Part shown: piece after piece, positions 37,237-46,720 of the stretch
Layout: every line of letters starts with the position of its first letter
Numbering within the stretch: the first letter of the stretch is position 1
Origin: Solibacillus sp. FSL W7-1464
Lineage (GTDB): Bacteria > Bacillota > Bacilli > Bacillales_A > Planococcaceae
NCBI RefSeq assembly: GCF_038004425.1
Contig: NZ_JBBORC010000001.1
Location: 3,201,001-3,265,000 of the forward strand
Reading direction: 5' to 3'
Length of the DNA stretch: 64,000 bases
Notes under the pieces: generated by a model
The model's input: the letters and a program-made list of their open reading frames with translations, nothing else
What the model was told of the DNA's origin: nothing
Databases searched by the model: none
Program-made: the position numbers and the translations under genes

Positions 37237-38229
37237 CTAGTAAATTAGATGAAGGAAATCCTCTTCCGTAATCCCGCCAAAGTATACCGGAATTTCAATA
37301 TCTTTCAGCTTTTCTGCAATTGCGGCACGGTCATATTTCGTTCCGACCAGAAGTTCTCCAACCTCATCCACATCACCGACACCAAAGAAATCCCCGAAGA
37401 TTTTCGCCTCTTCAATGACCCCTTTATTCACTTCCAGACGAATATCCAGGCTGCCTGAAGGGAAACGCTTCGTTTTTTGAATGTTAAAGCGCGGTGACTT
37501 TCCGTAATTCCACTCCCATAACTGGTAACGGTTTTTCGAAATTTCATGGATGTTGTCCCAATCTTCTTCCGTCAGCTCGTAATATTGAATATTTTCCTCG
37601 CCGCCGAAAATCGATTTTAAAATTTCCATACGGAACTGATCTACCGTGATTTTTTCTGGAAGGAAATCAATAATGTTCGCAACACGCGAGCGCACGGATT
37701 TGATTCCTTTTGACTCGATCTTGTCCTGTTTTACTTTAAGCGAGTTCACCACAGCATCAATATCCAGGTCGAACATAAGTGTCCCATGGCTGAACATGCG
37801 GCCACGCGTTGAATATTGGGCATTGCCCGAAACTTTTTTCCCTTCAGCCAAAATATCGTTACGGCCTGAAAGCTCGGAGTTAACCCCTAATTTTGCAAGC
37901 GCATCAACAACAGGCTGTGTGAATTTTTTATAGTTGCTGAAGCTGTTGCCGTCATCCTTTGTCAGGAAGCTGAAGTTCAGATTGTTTAAATCATGATAAA
38001 CCGCTCCACCGCCGGAAAGACGACGTACTACAATGATTCCGTTTTCTTCAACGTAATCTGTGTTGATTTCTTCGATCGTGTTTTGATTTTTTCCGATGAT
38101 AATCGAAGGCTGATTAATATAGAACAGTAAAAAATCATCCTTTTCGATATCCATGTTTTTCAGTATATACTCTTCTATTGCCAAGTTAATACGCGGATCT
38201 GTAATTCCTTTATTATCGATAAAATACAA
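37237..38229 (-). CDS. lplJ: Lipoate–protein ligase LplJ
   Basis: LplJ (330 aa) adenylates free lipoate and transfers it to the E2 and GcvH proteins. The conserved core is RRLSGGGAVYHDLNNLNFSF and SGRNDI, with the lipoate-binding KVSGNAQYSTRGRMFSHGTLMFD. A C-terminal accessory domain follows. GAAGGAG sits eight bases before TTG at 38229, which gives a start Met-Tyr-Phe-Ile-Asp-Asn. The GTG at 38238 is too close to the ribosome-binding site. It is divergent from yhfH, as genes of this region are neighbours in B. subtilis. Confidence 0.92.
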   Translation of the reverse strand: MYFIDNKGITDPRINLAIEEYILKNMDIEKDDFLLFYINQPSIIIGKNQNTIEEINTDYVEENGIIVVRRLSGGGAVYHDLNNLNFSFLTKDDGNSFSNYKKFTQPVVDALAKLGVNSELSGRNDILAEGKKVSGNAQYSTRGRMFSHGTLMFDLDIDAVVNSLKVKQDKIESKGIKSVRSRVANIIDFLPEKITVDQFRMEILKSIFGGEENIQYYELTEEDWDNIHEISKNRYQLWEWNYGKSPRFNIQKTKRFPSGSLDIRLEVNKGVIEEAKIFGDFFGVGDVDEVGELLVGTKYDRAAIAEKLKDIEIPVYFGGITEEDFLHLIY

Positions 38230-38288
38230 AAGGCTCACTCCTTCAAAAATCGTCCATTTATATTTTAACTTAATTTAGGCATTTTGTG

Positions 38289-38317
38289 TTGACGAATTAA
38301 ATCTGTTATAATACAAT
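38289..38317 (+). promoter_or_regulatory. yhfH promoter
   Basis: TTGACG (38289–38294), a 17-base spacer and TACAAT (38312–38317) form a good σA promoter about 50 bases before the yhfH start. Confidence 0.65.
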
Positions 38318-38368
38318 ACAATATATAAACAGAAGTAGTATAACAGAAACTTAAAGGAGGCATGCACA

Positions 38369-38494
38369 ATGTTAGAAAACGTAGTGGAATTTTTCAAGAA
38401 TTTACCTGATAAAATTTGCGTTCAATGCGGTGATAAAATCGAAGAACAAAGCGAGTGCTACAGCAACAATTGTGATAAATGTAACTCTCTTTAA
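38369..38494 (+). CDS. yhfH: YhfH-family small cysteine-rich protein
   Basis: This 41-aa ORF begins MLENVVEFFKNLPDK and contains CVQCGDKIEEQSEC and CDKC, two Cys pairs that could bind zinc as a ribbon. AAAGGAGG is eight bases upstream. It has its own promoter and terminator, so it is a real gene despite its size. It matches the YhfH-like family of Bacillales, of unknown function, which lies near lplJ (yhfJ) in B. subtilis. Confidence 0.88.
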   Translation: MLENVVEFFKNLPDKICVQCGDKIEEQSECYSNNCDKCNSL

Positions 38495-38570
38495 TTCTTT
38501 ACACACTGTTTAATTCGCATTACTGACAACTTCATCTTAGAAATGGGATGAACCTATAATAGCTTACTTG

Positions 38571-38603
38571 AACCACGGGCTTGCTCAATGCTCGTGGTTT
38601 TTT
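38571..38603 (+). terminator. yhfH terminator
   Basis: AACCACGGGC and GCTCGTGGTT form a 10-bp stem (one mismatch) with a T-run. Confidence 0.85.
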
Positions 38604-38609
38604 CTGTAT

Positions 38610-38653
38610 AAAAAAGCATGGATTCAAGTAATTACCCGAATCCATGCTTTTTC
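38610..38653. terminator. Terminator of the YhgE/Pip gene
   Basis: AAAAAGCATGGATTC and GAATCCATGCTTTTT form a perfect stem placed a few bases after the leftward yhgE-type gene. A/T ends allow use from both sides. Confidence 0.88.
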
Positions 38654-38655
38654 TT

Positions 38656-40842
38656 CTATTGTTCTGTTTGTTGTTTTGAATAACGTTTTTTATAAAGCAA
38701 TGCAAAGTAACCGAACGTGATTGCTAAGCATGAAATCATAACTGCACCTAAAATCGACCAGTTGAACATTAGGAATGATGTATCACCAGTTGAAATGGCT
38801 GCTTTGAAGCCTTGTACAGAGAATGTCATCGGTAAAATTTTATTGAAGAAATGCAATTGCTCTGGTACTAGCTCAATCGGGAATGTCCCTGCACTTGTTG
38901 TTAATTGAAGAATCAACACGACGATGGCAATAAATCGTCCTGGATCACCAAACACAGACACAAGCAATTGAACCATAGCTAAAAATGTAAAGCTAGTTAT
39001 AATTGTTGTCAGAATGAACTGCGGCATATTATTTACCTCAAGTCCAAGCCCCCAAACGACAATTGCAATCGTTATAAATGACTGCACCAATCCAACACCG
39101 ATTAATACAGTTACCTTACTTACAAACCAGCTTGCACTGTTTTTCGGGATAACAGCCGGTTCAACAAATGGGAATACAATCGAAATTAATAATGCCCCGA
39201 CGAATAATCCTAAAGAAATAAAGTATGGTGCAAAACCTGTACCATAATTCGGGACATGGTTTACGGAATCTTTTTCGACTTCCACTGGAGAACCGACCAT
39301 ATTGTACGTTTCTTCAGTCGGATTTACAGCCGCTTTTTCACCAGCCTCCGTTAACTTTTCAGATAAAGTTGTCGTACCTTCCTTCAACTCTTTCGTACCG
39401 TCTGCTAAAGTAGTAGAACCTTGTGCCAACTCACCTGACTTTTCTGCCAGCAAGCTAGTACCGTCATATAATTTATTCGAACCATCCACTAATGTGTTCA
39501 AACCTTGTGCTAATGTGTTGGCACCTGTTGCTGCACTTGATGCGCCTGCTGTTAGTTCATTTAGTTTTCCGGCAATTGTCGTATTGCCTTGTGCTAATGA
39601 ATTGGCACCTGCTATCAGCTGTGCTGAATTTTGCTGTAATTGTGCAACACCTGCAGTTACTTGTTGCTGTCCTGCATTTAATTTACTTGCACCTTCACTG
39701 ATTGCCGCGATTTTATCGTCCAATCCGTTTGTTCCTGCGTGTAGCTGGCTTAAACCGCCACTTACTTGTTTACTGCCTTCTTGCAGCTGCCCTAGTGCGG
39801 CTTTTAATGCTGCCTGATTTTCTTCAGGGAGCATAGGTAATATCGCTTCCAGCTGCCCCGCCAATTGATCCATACCGCCTGCTACATTAGCTGAACCATC
39901 TGCCAGCGCTTTTACCTTGTCATCGATATTCGCTGTGCCTTGTGTTAATAGTTTCAGGTTTTCAGCTAAACTTGCCTGACCGGATGTGATGTCCTTTTGC
40001 CCGTTTGCTACTTGTGCAACACCATCAGTATAGCTTTCAATACCTTGCTGCAATGTATTGGCGCCATCTGCGGCAGATTTTGCTCCTGCTTCAAGTTGAC
40101 TGCTGCCATCCGCAATTTTTGCTACTCCTGCCGCCAAATCACCAGCACCTTTCGCAGCATTTTTAGCACCGGTAACTAAAGTGTCAGTACCATCGGATAG
40201 TTGAACAGAGCTTGATGCCAATTGTTCTAAATAGCCTTTCAACTCATCAGCGCCATCCGCCAGCTTTGCGGCACCTTTATCCAGTTCTCCTGCTCCATCT
40301 GCCGCTTCGGTAAAACCGTCACCAAGCTGTGTAATAGAATCAAATAATTTTTCGGCATATGTTGCTGAAACCTGTGTATTTACTTCCGCTTTAATACGAT
40401 CCATTGCAGTTTCACCAATTTGTGCGCCTAAAAAGTTGAAGCCTTCATTTGGAATATAATCAATAACCAACTTTTGTGGTTCTTCATCTAATAATGTCGT
40501 TGCATGCTCAGAGAAGTTTTCCGGAATTTTAATTAAAATATAATACTTTTGATCCAATAATTTTTGGTCCGCTTCCTTCGCATCAACTTCCTCAAACTGG
40601 AATTGCTCGCTATCTATCAGCTTGTCGACCAATGTTTGACCGAGCTCCATTGTTTCCTCATCCATCATAGCCCCTTTGTCTTCATTGACAACGGCAACCG
40701 GCAGGCTCTTTAAATTGGCATATGGATCCCAAAATGCCCATAAGAACATCCCGCTGTACATAACAGGAACAAAAAGAACGGCAATAACTGAAATAAGCAT
40801 TTTCTTTGTTTTAAAAATCTTCAGCCATTCTGCTTTTATCAC
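38656..40842 (-). CDS. YhgE/Pip-family membrane protein
   Basis: This 728-aa protein has one N-terminal transmembrane helix (~10–33) and about five near the C-terminus (~545–720), resembling an ABC-2-type exporter. Between them lies a long extracellular coiled region (~180–520) of repeated 'L-x-x-G-A/S-x-x-L' units (GANTLAQG, DGSNKLYDG, QLHAGTNGL). Lactococcal Pip is a phage receptor and YhgE-like proteins are linked to type VII secretion. The GTG start follows GGAGG. A TetR-type gene and shared operator lie upstream. Confidence 0.88.
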   Translation of the reverse strand: MIKAEWLKIFKTKKMLISVIAVLFVPVMYSGMFLWAFWDPYANLKSLPVAVVNEDKGAMMDEETMELGQTLVDKLIDSEQFQFEEVDAKEADQKLLDQKYYILIKIPENFSEHATTLLDEEPQKLVIDYIPNEGFNFLGAQIGETAMDRIKAEVNTQVSATYAEKLFDSITQLGDGFTEAADGAGELDKGAAKLADGADELKGYLEQLASSSVQLSDGTDTLVTGAKNAAKGAGDLAAGVAKIADGSSQLEAGAKSAADGANTLQQGIESYTDGVAQVANGQKDITSGQASLAENLKLLTQGTANIDDKVKALADGSANVAGGMDQLAGQLEAILPMLPEENQAALKAALGQLQEGSKQVSGGLSQLHAGTNGLDDKIAAISEGASKLNAGQQQVTAGVAQLQQNSAQLIAGANSLAQGNTTIAGKLNELTAGASSAATGANTLAQGLNTLVDGSNKLYDGTSLLAEKSGELAQGSTTLADGTKELKEGTTTLSEKLTEAGEKAAVNPTEETYNMVGSPVEVEKDSVNHVPNYGTGFAPYFISLGLFVGALLISIVFPFVEPAVIPKNSASWFVSKVTVLIGVGLVQSFITIAIVVWGLGLEVNNMPQFILTTIITSFTFLAMVQLLVSVFGDPGRFIAIVVLILQLTTSAGTFPIELVPEQLHFFNKILPMTFSVQGFKAAISTGDTSFLMFNWSILGAVMISCLAITFGYFALLYKKRYSKQQTEQ

Positions 40843-40868
40843 ACTAATTTCCTCCTTCTAAAACTACA

Positions 40869-40891
40869 TGACCAATATCGTCATTCGGTCA
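40869..40891. promoter_or_regulatory. TetR operator, site 1 (upstream of the YhgE/Pip gene)
   Basis: TGACC-N13-GGTCA is a 23-bp dyad, 27 bases before the GTG of the membrane-protein gene. The same arms with the same spacing recur at 41529–41551 upstream of the TetR gene. The regulator therefore probably controls both. Confidence 0.7.
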
Positions 40892-40900
40892 TTTCATGGT

Positions 40901-40927
40901 AAAAAGAAACCACTTCACCAGGAAGTG
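40901..40927 (-). terminator. Terminator of the TetR gene
   Basis: On the minus strand CACTTCC-TGG-TGAAGTG forms a stem followed by TTTCTTTTT, four bases after the stop codon. It separates tetR from the downstream target gene. Confidence 0.7.
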
Positions 40928-40931
40928 ACTA

Positions 40932-41507
40932 CTACTTTTTCTTTGCCAAACCACGGAAAATGGTTTCGCTGAATAATGTTAAAATTTCTTGTTCATTGAG
41001 TGGTTCATTATGCGTCAACTGCCAGTCTACAATAAAAGCCAAATACGATTTAAACAATAAAAAAGCTACATGCTCAGGATTACAGTCAATGACCTCATCT
41101 TTTGCAATGCCGTTTCGAATACGCATCGAGACGTATGAAATGATTTCCGACTCAATTTTTAACAGCATTTGCTGTACTTCTGGAGTTCCAAGTGCTGTTT
41201 CCTCTTCTATTAGTTTAGCAAACAGTAAATGACGCTCACGGAACTGCAGCATTTTCATCAATGCTGTATGGGCATTTTGCATAAAGCTCGCATTTGCATC
41301 GATTAGCTGATCTGTTTCGCGCTTCATTTCACCGATTAAATGGAATACAACTTCCTGAAACAGCTCTTCTTTATTTTTAAAAAAAGTATATATAGTCCCT
41401 TTTCCTACATTTGCAATTTTAGCAACTTGTTCAATCGTTGTCGCTTTATATCCAAATAATGTAAACGACTTTGTAGCAGCTATTAAAATTTCATGTCGAC
41501 GATCCAT
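40932..41507 (-). CDS. TetR/AcrR-family transcriptional regulator
   Basis: This 191-aa repressor has the TetR helix-turn-helix at residues ~8–50 (KSFTLFGYKATTIEQVAKIANVGKGTIYTFFKNKEEL). The C-terminal ligand domain is of the YfiR/FadR-like helical type. AGGAGGTGG precedes the ATG. Matching 23-bp dyads lie upstream of it and of the YhgE/Pip gene, which suggests autoregulation and control of the exporter-like protein. The ligand is unknown. Confidence 0.9.
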   Translation of the reverse strand: MDRRHEILIAATKSFTLFGYKATTIEQVAKIANVGKGTIYTFFKNKEELFQEVVFHLIGEMKRETDQLIDANASFMQNAHTALMKMLQFRERHLLFAKLIEEETALGTPEVQQMLLKIESEIISYVSMRIRNGIAKDEVIDCNPEHVAFLLFKSYLAFIVDWQLTHNEPLNEQEILTLFSETIFRGLAKKK

Positions 41508-41528
41508 AAATCCACCTCCTCAAAAAAG

Positions 41529-41551
41529 TGACCAAATGAACACTTCGGTCA
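41529..41551. promoter_or_regulatory. TetR operator, site 2 (autoregulatory)
   Basis: TGACC-N13-GGTCA is highly symmetric: its spacer also pairs as AA-TG/CA-TT. It lies 22 bases before the TetR start codon, where RNA polymerase would bind. Confidence 0.75.
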
Positions 41552-41592
41552 TTCAGTCACTATTATACACCGTTTTATTCATATTGCAATAT

Positions 41593-42090
41593 TTAATGGT
41601 TATGGTCTTCTTCTTTTTCTTCTTCTTTTTCTTCTTCGTCATGTTCCATCGAATTAGAACTTGTATCTTCCAGCACTTTGCTCATATCAGGGTTGCCGAC
41701 GATCAGCTCCTGCTTTGGCATCACATGCATTCCTCGTGCCGTCGTATGAGCAAACATATAGTATACGCCATCATGGTCAAACGTATAGTCAGCGACATAG
41801 ATTCCGTCTTCTGTCAGTTCTCCGTCCAGCATCTCCCCTTCATCGCGAAGGCCAGATTCCCATACTTCAAACTTCACTTCTTTTGCATCATTTACCGCTT
41901 CATCATCTTGAGTTACACGTGCTGCAAGCTGAATCTTTTCCCCTGCATTTAATTGTTCAGCCGTTTGAATATGTACATCTACAATTGCCGGTACCTCGGC
42001 AGTATCAAGTGTCTCAACTTCAGGATCATCGCCACATCCTCCCAGTAAAAAGGGTACTGCTACTAAACTGTATAACCATTTTCTCATCAT
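41593..42090 (-). CDS. FixH/YtkA-like lipoprotein
   Basis: This 165-aa lipoprotein has a signal peptide ending Leu-Gly-Gly-Cys. A YtkA/FixH-like β-sandwich follows (VDVHIQTAEQLNAGEKIQLAARV…KEVKFEVWESGLRDEGEML…YVADYTFDHDGVYYMFAHTTARGMH). The last ~20 residues are acidic with terminal His-Asn-His. YtkA-like domains occur in copper and cytochrome-oxidase contexts; a metal role for the tail is a guess. GGGAG precedes ATG at 42090. Confidence 0.82.
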   Translation of the reverse strand: MMRKWLYSLVAVPFLLGGCGDDPEVETLDTAEVPAIVDVHIQTAEQLNAGEKIQLAARVTQDDEAVNDAKEVKFEVWESGLRDEGEMLDGELTEDGIYVADYTFDHDGVYYMFAHTTARGMHVMPKQELIVGNPDMSKVLEDTSSNSMEHDEEEKEEEKEEDHNH

Positions 42091-42227
42091 GAAATCTCCC
42101 ATCCTTGTTAACAATTATGTAATTTACTGCAATCTTTTCCCCATCTTTATAAGCGTACTAAAAAATCCGGACAGATGCATACTATAATTAAGATAAATTT
42201 GTGAACCATTCGGAAATTCTTCAAACA

Positions 42228-42271
42228 AAAATGCTGCATTAAAAGCGATTCACTTTTAATACAGCATTTTG
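42228..42271. terminator. Terminator of the hemEHY operon
   Basis: AAAATGCTGCATTAAAAG and CTTTTAATACAGCATTTT form an 18-bp stem (one mismatch) 22 bases beyond the cgoX stop codon. Confidence 0.88.
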
Positions 42272-42292
42272 TTCAATTAGTCTACTGAATTG

Positions 42293-43732
42293 TTACATTG
42301 CTAATTTTGACTCGGCCAACTGGTTGAGTAATTGCTCGGCAGTGTGTCTTCCTTGCAATACACAGTCTGGAATACTAATTCCCTCATAGGAGCTTCCTGT
42401 TAACAAGACATTCGGAAACTCCTGATAAAACTGTTTTTTCATAGTTGACATGCGAGACTCATGACCAATTGTATATTGAGGCATTGCTTCCTTCCAGCGG
42501 GCAACTGTCGTCAGTAATGGCTGGGCATTCAACCCCACCGCCCGTTCCAAATCCTGCAGTACGATTTTTTCGATTTCACTGTCAGGCAGTTCCACAATCG
42601 ATTCGTCCCCTACACGGCCAATGTAAACCCTCAACAGCTCATGGCCATCCGGTGACACATTATCCCATTTCCTGTGACTCCACGTACAGCTTGTAATCGC
42701 AAAATGACTATTGCGTGAAACGAAGAAGTTAAGTGCATCCTCATATTTTTGCATCGAACCTTTTTCAAATGCCATCGTAACCGTGGCAATTGTCGCATAG
42801 TTCATGTCCGGAGCTTTCAGCATCGTTGTTGAATCTGGGAAGATTTTTTTTGTTACATTAAAAGGTGTCGTCACGACGATTTTATCTGCTTGGATCGACG
42901 TACCGTCATTCAATTCTATAAGATGCGTGTCATCATTATTTTTTTCGATGAAATTCACTTTCAATCCTTTTAAAATCGTTACATCCGTTAAGGCCTTTTC
43001 CAATGTTTCAATTAAAGATTCCAATCCGTTTTCGAATGATTCGTAATGCAGTTCACCTGGAGTATCCACGAGCGCGTAAATACCTTTTCCGGTTTTTTTC
43101 ATACCGAGCAGTAAACTGCGGTATTCTTTTTCCAACTGATAAAACTGCGGGAACATCGATAGCATACTAAGATGGTCAACATCACCTGCAAAAGTACCCG
43201 CCAATACCGGCTCCACTAAATTTTCTACAACTTCTTTACCAAAGCGTCGATTGAAAAATTCACTAATCGGTTCGTCTGCAGCATGCGGTAATTTCGGTAA
43301 TAACAAATCTCCTGCTGCGCGGAATTTCCCCATTAAGGATAGAACATTCGATGTCATGAACGGGAAGATTTTAGGTGACCCCCCAAGCAGAATATTGCTC
43401 GGAATTTGGTGTAACTTGCTACCAACTGCGATGAATGTTCGACCATAATTATTTTGAATCATCTCATGTTCGATATTTAAATCACGTGCCAACTTTCGGA
43501 CACTGCTACCTGTATCAAAAAACGATTCAGGCCCACGTTCGATAATATACCCATTTTGCCGTACTGTATGGATTTTACCACCTAAACGTAGTGACGCTTC
43601 GATCAGCACGATGTCTATCGGTAAATTATGCGCCTTCGTTTTTTGCTGTAAATAGTATGCCGTCGTTAAACCAGTGATGCCACCGCCAACGATAACAATC
43701 TTCTTCCTTTTTAAAGTCACCCTCATCATCAC
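42293..43732 (-). CDS. hemY: Coproporphyrinogen III oxidase (protoporphyrinogen oxidase HemY/CgoX)
   Basis: This FAD enzyme (479 aa) oxidises coproporphyrinogen III to coproporphyrin III in the Firmicutes haem route. The N-terminal dinucleotide motif is IVGGGITGLTTAYYL. The C-terminal FAD contact is VLLTGSSYEGISIPDCVLQG. The start may be GTG at 43732 or one of two following ATGs (43729, 43726); AGAGAG lies just upstream, so the first ATG may be the true one. It follows hemH by six bases in a hemE–hemH–hemY operon. Confidence 0.93.
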   Translation of the reverse strand: MMMRVTLKRKKIVIVGGGITGLTTAYYLQQKTKAHNLPIDIVLIEASLRLGGKIHTVRQNGYIIERGPESFFDTGSSVRKLARDLNIEHEMIQNNYGRTFIAVGSKLHQIPSNILLGGSPKIFPFMTSNVLSLMGKFRAAGDLLLPKLPHAADEPISEFFNRRFGKEVVENLVEPVLAGTFAGDVDHLSMLSMFPQFYQLEKEYRSLLLGMKKTGKGIYALVDTPGELHYESFENGLESLIETLEKALTDVTILKGLKVNFIEKNNDDTHLIELNDGTSIQADKIVVTTPFNVTKKIFPDSTTMLKAPDMNYATIATVTMAFEKGSMQKYEDALNFFVSRNSHFAITSCTWSHRKWDNVSPDGHELLRVYIGRVGDESIVELPDSEIEKIVLQDLERAVGLNAQPLLTTVARWKEAMPQYTIGHESRMSTMKKQFYQEFPNVLLTGSSYEGISIPDCVLQGRHTAEQLLNQLAESKLAM

Positions 43733-43738
43733 TCTCTA

Positions 43739-44671
43739 CTATTTCGCTAATTTTTTATTGATAGCATCTACCATTGCATCAATGAATAAAGGATGTGTAT
43801 TTGGCATTGTCGGGCGATAGTAGCTTGCACCGATTTCGTCACAAACAACTTTACACTCAATGTCATTATCATATAGCACTTCTAGATGCTCTGTAACAAA
43901 TCCTACTGGTGTATAGATGAATGCTTTATAACCTTTTTGCTCAAATAATTCCTTTGTTAAGTCCTGTACATCCGGTCCTAGCCACGGCTCCGGTGTTTGT
44001 CCGGCTGACTGCCAGCCTACTTCAACATTCACAATATCAGAAGCCTCTTCGATTAAACGTGCTGTTTCGATTAACTGCTCTTCATACGGATCGCCTGCAA
44101 GCTTAATTTTTTCCGGCAATGAGTGGTTAGACACGATTAAGCACGCATTTGCACGTTCTTCTTCAGTCATTTTCGCAAGCTCGCCATTCACGGCATTTTT
44201 CCAGAATTCAATGAATTTAGGCTCGTCATACCATGCTTCAACAGAAGTGATATTTAATGTTCCGCCTAATTTTTCTGCAGCTTCTTTCGCTCGTCCATTG
44301 TACGATTTAATCGAGAAAGTTGAGAAGTGCGGTGCTAAAACGATTGATACCGCTTCAGTGATTCCTTCTTTCACCATTGCTTCTACAGCATCTTCTACGA
44401 ATGGTTCAATATGCTTTAAGCCGATAAATACTTTATATTCCACTTCATCCTGTACTTCGTTCAAACGTGCACATAATGCATGGGCCTGTGCTTCCGTCAT
44501 TTTCGCAAGCGGAGATATACCGCCGATTGCACGGTAACGTTCTGTTAAGTCGTCCAAATGTTCCTGACTCGGTTTGCGGCCATGACGAATATGTGTGTAA
44601 TAACGTTCGATATCTTCTTCTTTGTATGGCGTACCATAAGCCATTACTAATAACCCGCGTACTTCTTTCAT
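43739..44671 (-). CDS. hemH: Ferrochelatase (coproporphyrin ferrochelatase)
   Basis: HemH/CpfC (310 aa) inserts iron into coproporphyrin III in Gram-positives. Conserved features are [24 protein letters not shown], the metal-site His in [12 protein letters not shown], and [22 protein letters not shown] precedes the ATG. It is soluble, with no membrane segment. It lies 157 bases after hemE. Confidence 0.95.
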   Translation of the reverse strand: MKEVRGLLVMAYGTPYKEEDIERYYTHIRHGRKPSQEHLDDLTERYRAIGGISPLAKMTEAQAHALCARLNEVQDEVEYKVFIGLKHIEPFVEDAVEAMVKEGITEAVSIVLAPHFSTFSIKSYNGRAKEAAEKLGGTLNITSVEAWYDEPKFIEFWKNAVNGELAKMTEEERANACLIVSNHSLPEKIKLAGDPYEEQLIETARLIEEASDIVNVEVGWQSAGQTPEPWLGPDVQDLTKELFEQKGYKAFIYTPVGFVTEHLEVLYDNDIECKVVCDEIGASYYRPTMPNTHPLFIDAMVDAINKKLAK

Positions 44672-44828
44672 GTAAGTTCACCTCTGCATGTTTTTAAACA
44701 CGTTTCTTTTTTTATTAGTTTTAAAGGTTTTACATCCCATTTATTTTTGGGTGCTCTCCAGTCAACCTTCATCTATATAGTTTTCTCACCTACACCGGTG
44801 AATGGTCAAATTTAAACCTATTGTTGTA

Positions 44829-45881
44829 TTATGAACGTTTTGCGATTTGTTCGCGGCTGTATTCGTGTACAAATGTTGTCAGTCGTTTTAATACAGCTGG
44901 ATCTACTTCAGGGAAGACGCCGTGGCCTAAGTTGAAAATATGCCCGCCAGTATGTGCTAAACCTTGATCGACAATATCTTTTGCGCGTGCTTCGATTACG
45001 TTCCAGTCTGCCAATAATAATGTAGGATCCAGGTTCCCTTGTACCGCTTTTGTAACGCCGCGCGCTTCTGCTTCACGGATAGGTAAACGCCAGTCCAAAC
45101 CTACTACATCGACTGGCAGGTCATGCCATTCGTTTACTAAATGCGATGCACCTACACCAAACTGGATTAACGGCACATTTAATGCGCGCAATTCAGCAAA
45201 AATGCGTGTCATCGTCGGCTTGATGAAAATACGGTAATCTTCCACATTTAATGCACCAACCCAAGAATCGAAAATTTGGATTGCCTTTGCACCAGCTTCT
45301 ACTTGCGCTGTAATATCCACAATAATCATATCAGCCAGTTTTTCCATTAAAGCAAACCATGCTTTCGGCTGCGAAACCATGAATGATTTTGTTTTAGCAT
45401 AGTTTTTACTTGGGCCGCCTTCGATCATATAGCTCGCAAGCGTGAACGGCGCACCGCCAAAACCGATTAACGGAACATTTAACTGTTCTGTTGTTAACAT
45501 TTTAATTGTCTCCAACACGAAAGGTGTATGCTCCTGTGCGTTGAAGTCACGCAAGTTTTCCACATCAGCAGCTGAACGGATAGGATTTGAAATAACCGGA
45601 CCGATTCCTGCTTTTATTTTTACATCAATTCCCATTCCTGGTAAAGGGGTAACGATATCTTTATAAAGAATCGCAGCATCCACGTTGTACTGGTCGACAG
45701 GTAAACGTGTCACATATGCGCATAACTCCGGCTGCATTGTAATCTCTTCTAATGAATATTTTTCTTTTATTTCACGATATTCTGGCTGTGAACGGCCTGC
45801 CTGGCGCATAAACCAAACCGGAGTATGCTCTACTTGCTCACCGCGAGCAGCACGTAATAATGTGTCATTAAATTTCATCAT
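44829..45881 (-). CDS. hemE: Uroporphyrinogen decarboxylase
   Basis: HemE (350 aa) converts uroporphyrinogen III to coproporphyrinogen III. The N-terminal signature [16 protein letters not shown] contains the substrate-binding Arg residues, and the catalytic Asp lies in [12 protein letters not shown]. The second signature is [21 protein letters not shown] precedes the ATG (two consecutive ATGs). It is first in the hem operon and divergent from the HmoB-type gene. Confidence 0.96.
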   Translation of the reverse strand: MMKFNDTLLRAARGEQVEHTPVWFMRQAGRSQPEYREIKEKYSLEEITMQPELCAYVTRLPVDQYNVDAAILYKDIVTPLPGMGIDVKIKAGIGPVISNPIRSAADVENLRDFNAQEHTPFVLETIKMLTTEQLNVPLIGFGGAPFTLASYMIEGGPSKNYAKTKSFMVSQPKAWFALMEKLADMIIVDITAQVEAGAKAIQIFDSWVGALNVEDYRIFIKPTMTRIFAELRALNVPLIQFGVGASHLVNEWHDLPVDVVGLDWRLPIREAEARGVTKAVQGNLDPTLLLADWNVIEARAKDIVDQGLAHTGGHIFNLGHGVFPEVDPAVLKRLTTFVHEYSREQIAKRS

Positions 45882-46091
45882 GTTTGATTTCTACCCCTTA
45901 AAGTAAATTCTTTTTTATTCTATACCTCAAAAACGCATTGATATCCATCATCGACTATAAACTTTTCATAAATAATTGTATAGATTTCTTTAATAAATGT
46001 CATAAATTTGTCTCTTCTGCTACAGAACTTTTTGACAAATGGCTTGAACATCTTTATAAATGGAAATAATAGTGTAAAGGAGGTCGGTCAT

Positions 46092-46598
46092 ATGAATTTT
46101 TATGTAACTTCAGGAACACCTGACTATATGGAAAAATTAATCGTAAAAAATCCACAGCACCCTTTAATTTTATTGCACGGTAATGGAAATTCGGTGGTGT
46201 TGCACGAAACAGATAGGAAATCTATTTTCGCAGTACCTCGCAAGTTTGAAGTCATTGCACAAGACGGGCAGTTTACGCAAAAAGGCTATTTTACTTTTTT
46301 CAATATGCCCATTATGTCAGATGAGCGCCCGGTTTTCGAGAAAAAAGCTCTCGACGTCATCCCTGCATTGAATTCCAATGACGCTGTAATTGCCTACCGT
46401 TTACTGCGTCCGGTTAAAGCCGAAACCTATCTATTTATTATTCAATGGGGCGGACCTGCTTCCTATGAAGTCTGGAAAGCCAGCGATGAGTATAAAACTA
46501 CATTTGCCCCTGTTTTTGAAGGTACGACACAAGTGTTACAGTCGATGTTTAACTCATCCTCCTATATTACGACATATAGTGCAGCTTCAAAAGAATAA
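46092..46598 (+). CDS. hmoB: Haem-degrading monooxygenase (HmoB-like)
   Basis: This 168-aa protein resembles B. subtilis HmoB (YhgC), with a degenerate N-terminal half and a C-terminal ABM domain. Key residues are in 'IIQWGGPASYEVWKASDEYK', where Trp and Ser near the haem are typical. Such enzymes open haem and release iron. AAAGGAGG precedes ATG at 46092; the longer in-frame start at 46008 lacks one. It is divergent from hemE across a 210-bp spacer, as yhgC is near hemE in B. subtilis. Confidence 0.87.
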   Translation: MNFYVTSGTPDYMEKLIVKNPQHPLILLHGNGNSVVLHETDRKSIFAVPRKFEVIAQDGQFTQKGYFTFFNMPIMSDERPVFEKKALDVIPALNSNDAVIAYRLLRPVKAETYLFIIQWGGPASYEVWKASDEYKTTFAPVFEGTTQVLQSMFNSSSYITTYSAASKE

Positions 46599-46608
46599 TG
46601 CTTTTATG

Positions 46609-46641
46609 AAAAATGCTACGATTGTATTTCGTAGCATTTTT
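46609..46641 (+). terminator. hmoB terminator
   Basis: AAAAATGCTACG and CGTAGCATTTTT form a perfect 12-bp stem with a T-rich end, ten bases after the stop codon. Confidence 0.92.
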
Positions 46642-46720
46642 ATATAAAATAATACATATTTACAAAATCTTTCGTTTTCCGAACTATTCTGCTTCTAACT
46701 AATTAAAAGGCGGTTATGAT

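Noticed and set aside
39302-39817. 171-aa rightward ORF inside the YhgE/Pip gene
   Set aside because: It is a mirror of the repeated Gly/Ala/Leu units, without translation signals.
39250-40300. Regular DNA repetition suggestive of a CRISPR or tandem array
   Set aside because: It is coding, with 7–11-residue protein repeats of variable sequence and no identical repeat units with unique spacers.
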